The notes beneath the pieces are model-generated. The model ran no database searches and was not told the DNA's origin. It saw nothing but the letters and a program-made list of their open reading frames with translations. A stretch of DNA of 64,000 nt, taken from NCBI RefSeq assembly GCF_000208745.1, contig NC_030858.1, positions 14,826,788 to 14,890,787 on the forward strand, given 5' to 3'. Positions 1 to 10,350 of this stretch are shown here, piece by piece (the first letter of the stretch is position 1; each line of letters begins with the position of its first letter). A program made the translations under genes and the position numbers. The DNA comes from Theobroma cacao. Its lineage: Eukaryota > Streptophyta > Magnoliopsida > Malvales > Malvaceae.

Positions 1-1140
1 AGGTTGTTTACCATTGTTCAATACAAAACACTTACAGCCAAAGCTCCTAAGGTGAGAGATATTTGGTTCCTACCCTTGTAAAGTTCATACGAATCTTTGA
101 TACCATGGCTCTTATGAACACTTTATTAAGAATATAACATGCTGTGTTAACAGCTTCTGCCCAAAAGTACTTAGGCAGATTGTTCTCACATAGCATAGTT
201 TGAGCCATTTCTTTCAATGCTTGGTTTTTCCTCTCTACAACTCCATTTTTTAGGGTGTTCTAGGTGTAGAAAAGTTATGATCTAGCCCCTTTTCATTACA
301 GAAGTTCTCAAATTCATCTCCTTCAAACTCACCTCCACGATCACTTTTAATTCTAACTATAACTAGTCCTTTTTCATTTTCAACCTTCCTACAATGACTT
401 ATGAATGCTAGTAGAGTATCATTTTTATGAGCAAGGAAATATACCCAAGTGTACTTAGAGCAGTCATCAAATATTACAAAACCATAAGATTTTTCTCCTA
501 GATTAATTGTATTTATTGGGCTAAATAGATCAATGTGCAGCAATTCAAGAGGTCTAGATGTGGAGAAAACTTTCTTGGTCTTAAAAGATGTTCTAACTTG
601 TTTTCCTAGCTGGCAAACATTACATATCTTATCATTTTCAAACTTAAGATCCGATAGTCTAACAAAAAAAATTTTTCTAATAAACTTTAACATGGTATGC
701 ATGTTCACATGTCCTAATCTCCTATGCCATAACCAACTATCATTTTTAGCATTTACCGCAAGACATATTTCACAACCCATTTCAAGATCCTCAAGAAATA
801 TAACATAAATATTCTTTAATCTTTTTCTTATAAATGAGACTTTGTTAGTGCTTATGTCTATCACTTCACATTTGGTTGAGTCAAAACATACCTTAAATCC
901 TTTATCACACAATTGACTAATGCTCAATAAATTATGTTTCAAACCTTGAACCAAGAACACATGACTAATTTGAGTTTGAGTGTTCTTACCAACTGTTCCT
1001 ATGCCATGAATTCTACCTTTTGAATCATCACCAAAGGTTACGGTTCCTCTCTTTTTCTTGTCTAGCTATGCAAATAGCATTTCATTTCTTGTCATGTGCC
1101 TTGAGCAGCCACTGTCCATATACCAAGGCTGCTTCTTCTT
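1..1140 (-). pseudogene. Copia protease-integrase of E2, degenerate
   Basis: Minus-strand reading through the aspartic protease (motif MDSGCSRHM near 1115, with the D-S-G active site) and the GAG-pre-integrase zinc region (HRRLGHV then CNVCQLGK). The integrase core follows, with first catalytic Asp in LLHIDL and second in SDRGGEF. The longest intact stretch is 250-960. A stop follows the STPRTP motif near 250, and the sequence beyond it, which should carry the catalytic Glu, needs a frame change. A stop also breaks the region near 1066. The integrase would insert cDNA into the genome; this copy is dead. Confidence 0.85.
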
Positions 1141-1309
1141 GAGTTGAGCACTTGAACATGTATATTTTGAATGCCGCTCAACCTATAAAACAAATATTCA
1201 GTTTTTCTTTATAGGTACCCATACCTTGATGAGTCCTTGATTATTAGTAGCAACATAGGATCCTTTTGAAACCCATATTTTTCTTATTTTTTGCACATTT
1301 CTTTTTTTA

Positions 1310-1356
1310 TTGCAATCATAGGATAAATGGCTAATTTTATCACAAATATAACACCT
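1310..1356 (-). other. Second CCHC zinc knuckle of E2 Gag-Pol
   Basis: Translation of the minus strand gives CYICDKISHLSYDC, a perfect C-x2-C-x4-H-x4-C knuckle, just before the protease. The main Gag knuckle lies at about 9.83 kb, across the E1 insertion. The family therefore carries two knuckles separated by an acidic coiled-coil-like segment. Confidence 0.7.
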
Positions 1357-1517
1357 AGATGATGCATTAGCAGAATTTTTCTTGTGGTATGCATTTCTTT
1401 TTGAAGTTTAATTTTTCAAACCTTTGAATGCAGTATTTTCTTCACTAATCTTTTGTAAGGCTTCTGTTTTCCTTTCCAATTCTAATTTTAGAGTTTTAAA
1501 ATCTATTTTTGAATGTT

Positions 1518-1522
1518 CCAAT
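1518..1522. repeat. Target-site duplication of E1 (left copy, CCAAT)
   Basis: CCAAT immediately precedes the TGTTGG terminus of the left LTR. The identical CCAAT at 9450-9454 follows the CCAACA terminus of the right LTR. A 5-bp duplication is what Copia integrases make. Confidence 0.9.
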
Positions 1523-2617
1523 TGTTGGTCTCTATAATATGTGCTAGAGGGGGGGTGAATAGCACAATTTGGCTCTTAACAATATTGAAAACTAATTTTC
1601 AGAACTTAAGAAAACAAGAACAGAGTATAAAATGCATAGCAATTTAAAGTGGTTCGGTCCAAGACCTACATCCACTACCTTGATTATCCAACCAAGGATT
1701 TTTTCAAATATTCACTAACAATCGGTGAAATTCACAAGCTTCCACCAAACTTTTACAATGGCTTTTACCAGGCTCAGCCAAAACCTTTTACACTCATTTT
1801 TTACGGGCTCAACTAAAACCCTAAAGTGGTTTTCTAAGGCTCAATCACAAACTACAATAATCAAGTTATCCCAACTTTGAATAACCCCATAGAGTGACTT
1901 TCTCACTCTAAGAATACAAGAGAGGGAGTAAAAGAAAGTACCTATGATCACTAGTTGATTTGAGTGACCACTGGTTGATCTGAGTGGTACAAGATTGAGT
2001 GCTAAATACAAATGCAAAGAGTAGGCGTTTAAGTGCAGACAAGTACAGTGAAGCTTTTCTGGTTTTTCTACTTTCTATAGCTCAAATCTCATTCAAGGCT
2101 TCTCAAAATTGTTTTTAATTGTTGGAAGACCCTTTTATACTTAGAGATGCAACTCTGATGGCAGTTTGCAGTTTATATCCGTTGGAAACAGTTGAGGATG
2201 AGTTCTAGCCGTTAATCTGTCTTGTAGTGCTCTGGTTCAAATTACAGACAGAGAGCTCTTAATCGACTGACTTGGTCGACTAAGTTGATTCTGTTTCTAG
2301 TTTACAGATCTTGGCGGGAAGCACTTAGTCGACTATCTTGGTCGACTAAGTTGATTCTATTTTTCAAACTCTTCAGCCCGCCATTTCTCCAATTTGAAAC
2401 TTTGATCAACCAACATTCTTCCTTATTTCACCAATAAACTTCCTCTTTGTTATTCAGTTACATCTTATTGATTTTATTCCTCTTTTTCCTTCAAAAATAC
2501 TCTTTAAAGAGTTAATAAATTAATTTCATATATTAATTTCCCGCACACTCAAGTAAAGGTATTAGACACAAAGAAATGGGAATGTTTTATTATCATCAAA
2601 AACTAATGGAGCCAACA
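1523..2617 (-). repeat. 3' LTR of E1
   Basis: 1095-bp LTR, TGTTGG...CCAACA, similar along its whole length to 8364-9449. It differs by scattered substitutions and by a 7-bp indel near 2165 at a short GCAGTTT repeat. It carries the paired palindromic TTAGTCGACTAA-type hairpins at 2258-2284 and 2324-2350. The polypurine tract abuts it at 2618. Confidence 0.9.
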
Positions 2618-2632
2618 ATCTCCCCCTTTTTG
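2618..2632 (-). other. Polypurine tract of E1
   Basis: On the minus strand this reads AAAAAGGGGGAGAT directly before the TGTTGG of the 3' LTR. This is the plus-strand primer of LTR retrotransposons and it fixes the element's orientation as minus. Confidence 0.8.
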
Positions 2633-3401
2633 ATGATGACAAAACATTCCTTAATTAACAGCATAGTGTCTTTTTATTTTTTTGAGTTTTCTGCAGAAAA
2701 TGAGGATTGCTCCCCCTAAGTATAAGCTCCCCCTTAATGTGTGCATATTTCGCTTATTTTATTTCAGCCAATTTTATTCTCGTCATATAGAAAATGATAT
2801 TGTACATTTAGAGTATTCATATTTTCAACAACATAAAGTGATTTGCAACAAGTAAGTATTAGCAGATCATCATTAAACTTTCAACTTTAAATGTTGACAG
2901 ATTTTCATTAATGTTTCAACAGCTGTCAACAATTTATTGATTTCAGATTTTGTTCACATCAATGTTGATTTCAGTTTGTTGATTTCAAATACTGCTGAAT
3001 CAATATCAGCATAGCACCAGCAGATTTTGTTCATGACAGTCAAAATACCAAAATAGCAAAATATTAGCAGACTTCAATTTTTAACAATTAAGCAACATAG
3101 TCATATTGGCATTCATTATTCACATACAACCACATAAATAACAGAATTAAAACTGAGTGTTTAAGTGCCACCATGGCACAAATAACAGTTAATCAACAAG
3201 TATTTCGAAACTGCCCCTGAACTATTTTTGCTTCCTATCTCCTATTTTTCTAAGTTCATTCACCGCTGATTTTGCCTTCTTTCCTTTCCTTGGTTCCTTC
3301 CTGGTTCCTCTACCTTAACATTTTTTTTTGAGTTTATTCTCTGGTTTCTGCAATTTTATTTTCTGGTTCCTGCACCCATTCTACTCCACCTTTTGTCAAC
3401 A
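2633..3401 (-). other. E1 3' untranslated internal region
   Basis: About 770 bases between the end of the captured ORF and the polypurine tract. It is AT-rich, with many short direct repeats of TTTCAACA and TTGATTTCAG type around 2880-3010. No coding potential was recognised. Confidence 0.5.
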
Positions 3402-5300
3402 TTAAAGGAAGGGGCTTTTATTCATATGATGTGTCAGAGGGTGCGGATTCAGTGTTGTAAAAAGGGTTGAGAGGAAAATGAAAGGGCTCTCGGAGAGGTC
3501 ATACTGTCTTGGGGAAGGTTCTGGTGAGGGCTTGTCTAAGATAGGGATTAGAGAGAAGGCTGAAACTGGTCTGGATTTTTCTGCCAACCTATAAGACTTT
3601 CTTCTCTTAAGAAAAGTTGTTTTGGTTGTCATAGTCTTCCTGCCTTTGGTTGGTAGTTTTGCCTCAGTTGGTGGTGCTGCAGTGGCTTTGGCTTTCCCTA
3701 CTTTTGTCTTTACTCTGGTAACTGATGCATATTTCTTTCCTTTTCCTACACCTTCACCATCCTTTTGAGTTTCTGTCCTGGTAGTGTCTTTTTTAGCTTG
3801 TCCCTCCTTAACCATTTGGTAGAAGATATCTATGATGGAAACTTCCTCTGAATTTAAAGGAGAGGCTTGGTGTTTCTCTATCTCTGAATCATTTTTGCTT
3901 TGAGGTTCAAGGGAAGGTGTCTTGGCAGGTTGATCAACCTCTTAGGGAGAGTCTTCAGTCTGTAGAGCAAGACTAGCAGATTTATGGGTGGAACCTTCAG
4001 TCTGAATGCCACAACTTTCAACATGAGGAGTAGATTTTTCTGCTGACTTAGCTGAACTTTCAGCACCTTGTTATGCAGGTGCAGTGCTGGATGTGGTAGA
4101 ATTGTCTGCAGTCACAAGTTCAAATGGCATGTTTTCCTTCTCTTTCAAGTTGTTTTCTAACTTAATGATTTTATCTTCCATTTTTTGTAGCTTCACTCCT
4201 TGGTCAGTCAGCTTACCATCAATCCTCATGAGAATATTAAAAATCACTTTATTTGAAAATCTGGAGGAAGCTTATTTAGGTTGAGCAAGCAGACTGTGTT
4301 CTTTTCTTGGGCCAGTTTTAAAGGTTTTAATGAACTTTTCTCCATCGAGCACATACCCCATTTTAACTAAGCTACCATAATGAATAGCTTGATCTCTGGT
4401 TTTTACCAAGTCCATATCATATCGCTTTGCCCATATTCCTTTCTTCTGCACAAGGGATGTAATCACATTCCCATATGGTAGATTGACCTTATCAAGTCTG
4501 CAGGCACTTCTCATTTTCTCAATCATAAATCTTTCCAAATTCAGAGATACTCCATTAAAAGTATGCTCCATCAGCTAGAGGTCTTGGAGGCTGATGTAGC
4601 TAACGCTTCCACTTCTACCCTGTATATTGGCTGTTATAAAATAATGCAAAATCCAAATCTGAGGACGGGTTATCAAACCAAAATTACTTTTTGAAGAATA
4701 TTTTTCTTTCTTTCCAGTGATGATCTCCCATAATGAGGACGGATCATATTTTTCAAGCAGTTCAAATTCACCTTCTTTACATTTTATTTTCAGCAAGTTC
4801 CCTAAATCCTCAGTAGTCATAACAAACTCTTTTCCATTCCGATAAACATTCAAACCATCTTCTACATAATCATTGGAATCTATTAATTCCTTTCCTTTCA
4901 AAGCAATTCCAAAATAAAACTCTTTGACCAATCTTGGACTATAAGACCTATTCTTAAAGGTGCTATAATCTTTTAGTTTCAGTTCATGAAAGTACTCAGA
5001 TAGACTGGTCTGGATTTCTACATTTTCCTCAAAACTCTTTCAATCAATGAATTTTCCATAAGAGATTGGTGCATTCTAGATATTTTTGAATCTATACTCA
5101 TGCAACTTATTCTTAAATTTCGAAGAAGAATAACTGGTAACTTTGTGGAGTGAGGGCTCTGTTTCTCTCTTCTTGTTAGTTTTATGCTTCTTTTCTCTTA
5201 GTGTCTCGGATATATCTTTCACTGAACCAGAAATGATTTTTAGTTTCTTTTTCAGACTTGTTGTTCCTATTCTTTCCTCCATTTGTTTTTCTAGAACTTC
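3402..5300 (-). pseudogene. Captured ORF: putative plant transposon protein (PF20167-like), in E1
   Basis: A single minus reading frame from about 5354 to 3402, broken by in-frame stops: TAG near 5062, TAG 4575-4577, TAA 4272-4274 and two more in the tail near 4068 and 3944. Landmarks in order: a basic N-terminus; RFKNI; a conserved GKFIDW; LVKEFYFGIAL; LEKYDPSSLW; ILHYFI; NLERFMIEKM; NLPYGNVI; a short coiled-coil-like segment; a low-complexity Thr/Ser/Pro/Lys tail with RRKSYRLAEK. Each landmark recurs in E4 (59011-60969), so this is a real protein family. The style, especially LVKEFY and the NLPYGN block, fits the plant-specific family named putative plant transposon protein. That assignment is from memory, and the function is unknown. 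It replaces RT/RNase H of the host element. Confidence 0.7.
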
Positions 5301-5316
5301 TACATCATCATTATCA

Positions 5317-6662
5317 TCATGAACTTCTTTTCGCAAATGCATTTGACTCATCAAAAACTACATGAATTGATTCTTCAACGGTCAAGGTCCTTTTGTTAAA
5401 AACTCTATAGGCCTTTGAGTTTAATGCATATCCTAAAAATATTGCTTCATCACTCTTTGCATCAAACTTCCCTAAGGGTTGTTTTCCATTATTTAATACG
5501 AAGCATTTACAGCCAAAACTCCTAAGGTGAGAAATATTTAGTTTCCTACCTTTATAAAGTTCATATGGAGTCTTTGAAATCAAGGGCCTTATTGAGACTC
5601 TATTAAGAACATAAGTTGCTGGATTTACTACCTCAGCCAAAGATATTTAGATAGGTCGTTCTCACATAGCATGGTCTTAGCCATTTCTTTTAAGGTTCGA
5701 TTTTTCCTTTCTACAACTCCATTTTGCTGGGGTGTTCTAGGTGTAGAAAAATTGTGATTCAACCCCTTTTCATTGCAAAATTTTTCAAACTCATCATTTT
5801 CAAATTCTCCTCCATGATCACTCCTTATGCTAACTATGGCTAGTCCTTTTTCATTTTCTACTTTCTTACAATGACTTAAGAATGCTTGTAGAGCATCATT
5901 CTTATGAGCAAGAAAATACACCCAAGTATATCTAGAGTAGTCATCAACTATTACAAAGCCATAAGATTTTCCTCCTAAACTAGTGCTTATTGAACCAAAT
6001 AGATCAATATGAAGCAATTCAAGAGGTCTAGATGTTGACACAATTTTCTTAGACTTGAAAGATGTCCTAACCTGTTTTCCTAGTTGGCAAGCATCACATA
6101 TCCTATCATTTTCAAATTTTAACTCAGGTAGTCCAGCAACAAGATTTTTCTTAATTAATTTTGACATAGTATTCATGCTCACATGTCCTAATCTCCTATG
6201 CCATAGCCAACTATCATTTTCAATATTTACAACAAGACATACTTCACTATTTACTTTAACATCTTCAAGAAAAATTACATACATATTCTTCAATCTATTT
6301 CCTATAAACGAGATTTTATTTGTACTCATATCTATCACTTCACACTTAGTTGAATCAAAGCACACTCTAAATCCTTTATCACATAATTGACTAATACTTA
6401 GAAAATTATGCTTCAAGCTTTTAACCAACAACACATGGCTAATTTTAGTTTGGGAATTCTTACCAATCGTACTTATACCATGGATTCTTCTTTTTAAATC
6501 ATCTCCAAAGGATACGGTTCCTCTCTTTCTCTTATCCAGCTGAGCAAATAGCATTTCATGTCCTATCATGTGCCGTGAACAACCACTGTCCAAGTACCAA
6601 GGCTGTTTCTTCTTGAGTTGAGCTTTTAAACATGTCTCCTTTAAGTCCAGCTCGACGTACAA
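5317..6662 (-). pseudogene. E1 protease and integrase
   Basis: Copia Pol N-terminal half. Protease active site LDSGCSRHM lies near 6590. The GAG-pre-integrase zinc motif is HRRLGHV then CDACQLGK. The integrase core has all three acidic residues in the motifs LLHIDL, RSDHGGEF and VVERKNRT. The C-terminal part with TPYELYKGRK and FGCKCFVLNN lies at 5640-5317. One frame change at about 5630-5640 separates the two open stretches (6662-5628 and 5640-5317). Integrase catalyses insertion of cDNA into the host DNA. The domain is unusually complete for an element with no polymerase. The usual linker to RT begins (FDESN, then LEKQMEE), but RT never follows. Confidence 0.9.
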
Positions 6663-6774
6663 AACAAAATTTCAGTTTTTCTTTATAGATACCCATACTT
6701 TGATGGGTCCTTGAGTGTTAGTTGCAACAAATGATCCTTTAGGAACCTAGATTTTCTTAACTTTTTGCACTATT

Positions 6775-6835
6775 CTTTTCTTAAAATAGTCATATGATAA
6801 ATGACCATGTTTACCACAATTATAACATTTAGGTA
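6775..6835 (-). other. Second CCHC knuckle of E1, final Cys lost
   Basis: The minus-strand translation reads CYNCGKHGHLSYDY. The first three ligands are present but the last Cys is Tyr, whereas E2 keeps C-x2-C-x4-H-x4-C at the same place (1310-1356). Confidence 0.6.
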
Positions 6836-6889
6836 ATGCTTTAGCTGAATTTTTATTGTGGTATGTATCTTTTTTTGAAGATTCATTTT

Positions 6890-8212
6890 TCAAACATTAA
6901 GAGCTGTATTTTCATCAAGAGTTATTTGCAAAGCTTCAGACTTGTTTTTCAGCTCTTGTTTTAAAACCTCAAAGTCTGTTTTTGAGTGTTCTAACTCAAT
7001 TTGTAAAATATTTCTTTGCTCAAAAATAAAAGCGAATTCTCGTTTGATTTGTTCCAAATCATTTTCAAGTAATGCAACCTTTTTCTTTAATGATTTGTAT
7101 TTTGAAAAAAGTTTTTCAAATTCATCATACAAGCACTCATACTCATATTCTAAATCATCATAAGAATTAATGCAGAAGGATGAGGGTACCTCTATTTCAT
7201 CCTCTTGTGCCATTAAACAAATGTTTGCTCTTTCTTCATATTTTTCATCATCAATTTCAGAGCTTGAAGTGTCACTATCTGACCATGAAGTAGCCACCAT
7301 TGCTTTCTTGGATTTCTTACTTTTCTTCGGAGTTTCATCTTTCAACAATGAGCATTCAGACTTGAAGTGACCAGGTTTCTTGCACTCGTAGCAGATGAGC
7401 TACTCCTTTTTGTTGGAGTCAATTTTGTTTCTGTTTTTCCATGAGGCACCTTGGTCTTTCTTGAAATCTCTTCTAATTAGCCTTTGATTTTTTCTGCTCA
7501 TTAGCTTTCAGAAATTTCTTGCAACTAAAGCTAATTTTTCATCATCATCATAGGAAAGCTTTTCCAGCTCTTCTTCAAGGATGTTGGCTTTAAGTGCAAT
7601 ACTCTCTTTCTTTTCCTTTGCTTCTTTTCGATCTTCTTCTTTTTCTTCCTTAAGCTCTAGCTCATTAGTAAGAAGAGAAATACAAATCTCATCGAGTGTG
7701 ATGATGTTCAAATCTTTAGCCTCTCTAATGGCAGTCACTTTTGGCTTCCAAGATTTTAGTAGGCTTCTAAGTAGTCTCTTAACTAATTCATGGTCAGGGA
7801 CAAGCTTGACTAGTTGACTCAATTTATTTGTGATGTTTGTAAACCTATCAAACATGCTGGTGATGTCTTCACCAAACTCCATTTTGAACATTTCATAACT
7901 ATGTGTTAAAAGAGCAATTTTGGACTTCTTTACTTAAGAAGTCCTTTCATAGATTATTCTAAGTTTTTCCCACAATTGTTTAGCTGTTGTACAGCTTGAG
8001 ACTTTGTTAAATTTAATAGGGGTTAATGCACAATGCAATGTGTTGATAGCCTTAAAGTTTATTTGAACTTTCTTAGTTTCAGCCTCAGTCCATTCAGACC
8101 TTGGCTTGGGCATCAACTCATTTGTCACAACATTCACAGTTGATGGCATAAAGGGTCCATTAGTTATGACGTCCCACATTTCATAATCTATAGTCATAAT
8201 ATAAATTAACAT
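6890..8212 (-). pseudogene. E1 Gag (UBN2/DUF4219-type)
   Basis: Copia Gag in one minus frame interrupted by stops, with open stretches 8212-7934, 7891-7508 and 7348-6890. The N-terminal half carries the AKQLWEKL block typical of plant Copia Gag, then FKMEFGEDITSMFDRF and LDEICISLLTNELELKE. A CCHC knuckle (CYECKKPGHFKSEC, near 7350-7390) and an acidic, heptad-like coiled-coil region (LENDLEQIKREF) follow. Gag forms the virus-like particle in which reverse transcription takes place. The domain order equals E2. Confidence 0.85.
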
Positions 8213-8349
8213 TTTAGTGCTCCAATAAGGGTAATTAGAGCCATCAAACAGAGGTGGTCTGTTTGTTGATTATCCCTCAGAAACTATTATTTTTTGTTGA
8301 GCCATTTGGATCATCCCAAAGGATGTTAAGCCTTAAAAATAGGGAACTA

Positions 8350-8361
8350 GCTCTGATACTA
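8350..8361 (-). other. Primer-binding site of E1 (tRNA-Met type)
   Basis: The minus strand reads TAGTATCAGAGC two bases inside the 5' LTR. It differs by one base from TGGTATCAGAGC, the complement of the 3' end of plant initiator Met tRNA used by most plant Copia elements. Confidence 0.85.
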
Positions 8362-8363
8362 AT

Positions 8364-9449
8364 TGTTGGTCCCTATAATATGTGCTAGAGGGGGTGAATA
8401 GTATAATTTGACTCTTAACAATATTGGAAACTAATTTTCAAAACTTAGAAAAACAAAAACAGAGTATAAAATGCACAGCAATTTAGAGTGGTTCGGTCCA
8501 AGACCTAAATCCACTACCTTGATTATCCAACCAAGGATTTTCCCACAAATTCACTAACAACCAATGAAATTCACAAGCTTTTACCAAGCTTTTACAATGA
8601 CTTTTACCAGGCTCAGCCAAAACCTTTTACACTCATTTTTCATGGGCTCAACTAAAACTCCAAAGTGGTTTTCCAAGACTCAACCACAACCTATAACAAT
8701 CAAGCTATCCCAAGCTTGAATAACCCCATAGAGTGACTTCTTCACTCTAAGAATACAAGATAGGTAGTAAAAGAAAGTACGTATGATCACTAGTTGATCT
8801 GAGTGATCACTGGTTAATCTGAGTGGTACAAGATTGAGTGCTAAACACAAATACAAAGAGTAGGCGTTTAAGTGCAGACAAGTGCAGTGAAGCTTTTCTG
8901 GTTTTTCTATTTTCTATAGTTTAAATCTCATTCAAGGCTTCTCAAAATTGTTTCTAATTGTTGGAAAACCCATTTATACTTGGAGATGCAACTTTAATGG
9001 CAGTTTATATCCGTTGAAAATAGTTGAGGATGAGTTCTAGCCGTTAATCTGTCTTGTAGTGCTCTGGTTCAAATTGCAAACAGAGAGCTCTTAGTCGACT
9101 GACTTGGTCGACTAAGTTGATTCTGTTTTTGACTTGTAGATCTTGGCATGGAGCACTTAGTCGACTGTCTTGGTCGACTAAGTTGATTCTGTTTCTCAAA
9201 CTCTTCAACCCGTTATTTCTTTAATTTAAAACTTTGATCAACCAACATTCTTCTTTATTTCACCAATAAGCTTCCTCCTTGTTATTCAGTTACATCTTGT
9301 TGATTTTATTGCTCTTTTTCTTTCAAAAATACTCTTTGAAGAGTTAATAAATTAATTTCATATATTAATTTCCTACACACTCAAGTAAAAGTATTAGACA
9401 CAAATAAATGGAAATGTTTTATTATCATCAAAAACTAATGGAGCCAACA
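8364..9449 (-). repeat. 5' LTR of E1
   Basis: 1086-bp LTR with termini TGTTGG and CCAACA, paired with 1523-2617. On the minus strand the U3 part contains two consecutive perfect hairpins (10-bp stems CTTAGTCGAC/GTCGACTAAG with 7-nt loops) at 9090-9116 and 9156-9182. Confidence 0.9.
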
Positions 9450-10350
9450 CCAATTCAATTTGCAGAAAGTTTCTTTATTCAAAAATAGAATTAAAGTCAA
9501 GTTTAATCTTTTCCAAATCTGATTCTAGAGATGCAGACTTTTTCTTTAAAGTCTTGTATTTCAAAACAAGTTTCTCAAATTCATCATATAAACATTCATA
9601 TTCATCTTGAAGCTCATCAATAGAAATATTGCAGGGGGATGAAGATACCTCGGATTCATCATCCGTGCCATCAAACACAAGTTTGCTCTTTCTTCAGGCT
9701 TTTTTTCCTCAGCTTCAGAACTTAAAGTATCACTGTCTGACCAAATAGCTGCCACCATTACCTTCGTTGATTTCTTATTTCTTTTTGGAGTTTCTTCTTT
9801 CAGCAAGGGGCAGTCGGACTTGAAATGTCCAAGCTTCTTACATTCAAAGCATGTAAGCTCTTCCTTTTTGTTGGAGTCGTTTTTGTTTCTAGTTCTCCAT
9901 GAAGAACCTTGATCTTTTCTAAACCCTCTTCTAGCTAGTCTCTGATTTTTTTTGCCCATCAGCTTTCTGAATTTTCTTGCCACCAGTGCCAATTCTTCAT
10001 CATCATCACAGGATAGCTCGTCTAGTTCCTCTTCAAGAATACTGGCTTTTAGGGCAATGCTTTTTTTCTTTTCTTTAGCTTCCCACCTATCTTCTTCTTC
10101 CTCTTCCTTGAGTTCTAGCTCATGAGTAAAGAGATAACCACAAATTTCATCCAAAGTTATGACATTTAAGTCCTTGACTTCTCGAATGGTTGTCACTTTA
10201 GGCTTCCAATTTTTAGGTAGGCTTTTAAGAAGTCTTTTTACAATTTCATGCTCGAGAATTGGTTTGTCTAGTTGACTTAATTTGTTTGTGATGTTTGTAA
10301 ATCTATCTAACATGCTGGTGATATCTTCACCAGGCTCCATCTTAAACATA
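9450..10350 (-). mobile_element. Copia element E2, right (5') part, truncated
   Basis: Continuation of E2 beyond the E1 insertion, carrying Gag. Homology to the E1 Gag stops at 10350, about 320 bp short of where the Gag start should be. The sequence then changes without a recognisable LTR into the 3' internal part of E3. E2 has therefore lost its 5' LTR and Gag N-terminus by deletion or recombination. Confidence 0.85.
9475..10349 (-). pseudogene. E2 Gag, N-terminally truncated
   Basis: The minus reading 10349 to about 9650 matches E1 Gag from FKMEPGEDITSM onward. A perfect zinc knuckle CFECKKLGHFKSDC lies near 9830-9860. A frame change near 9670 leads to the acidic coiled-coil-like segment (9678-9475, LESDLEKIKLDF). 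It ends at the E1 insertion point. The N-terminal roughly 110 residues seen in E1 are missing. Confidence 0.85.

Larger units (their letters stand above)
1..1522 (-). mobile_element. Copia element E2, left (3') part
   Basis: Left half of a Copia-type LTR retrotransposon whose coding strand is minus. It holds, in coding order from 1522 down to 1, the end of gag with a coiled-coil-like stretch, a CCHC knuckle, protease and integrase. The sequence matches E1 (5.4-7.1 kb) closely, so both belong to one family. At 1522 it is interrupted by the complete element E1. The reading resumes at 9450 on the other side, and the 5-bp sequence CCAAT is duplicated (1518-1522 and 9450-9454). The 3' end (RT, RNase H, LTR) would lie left of the window and cannot be seen. 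Confidence 0.9.
1523..9449 (-). mobile_element. Complete non-autonomous Copia-type element E1 lacking RT/RNase H
   Basis: 7.9-kb LTR retrotransposon in minus orientation with two LTRs (8364-9449 is 5', 1523-2617 is 3'), a tRNA-Met primer-binding site, a polypurine tract and a perfect 5-bp target duplication. The internal region encodes gag (8212 to about 6890), protease and integrase (6662 to about 5300). In place of reverse transcriptase and RNase H there is an unrelated ORF (about 5300-3402) of the putative plant transposon protein type. No YVDD-like motif or RNase H motif is visible anywhere between the LTRs. The two LTRs are similar along their length, roughly nine bases in ten by eye. 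It sits inside the related element E2. Because it is bounded by a clean duplication it moved as a unit, presumably with RT supplied in trans. Confidence 0.9.
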
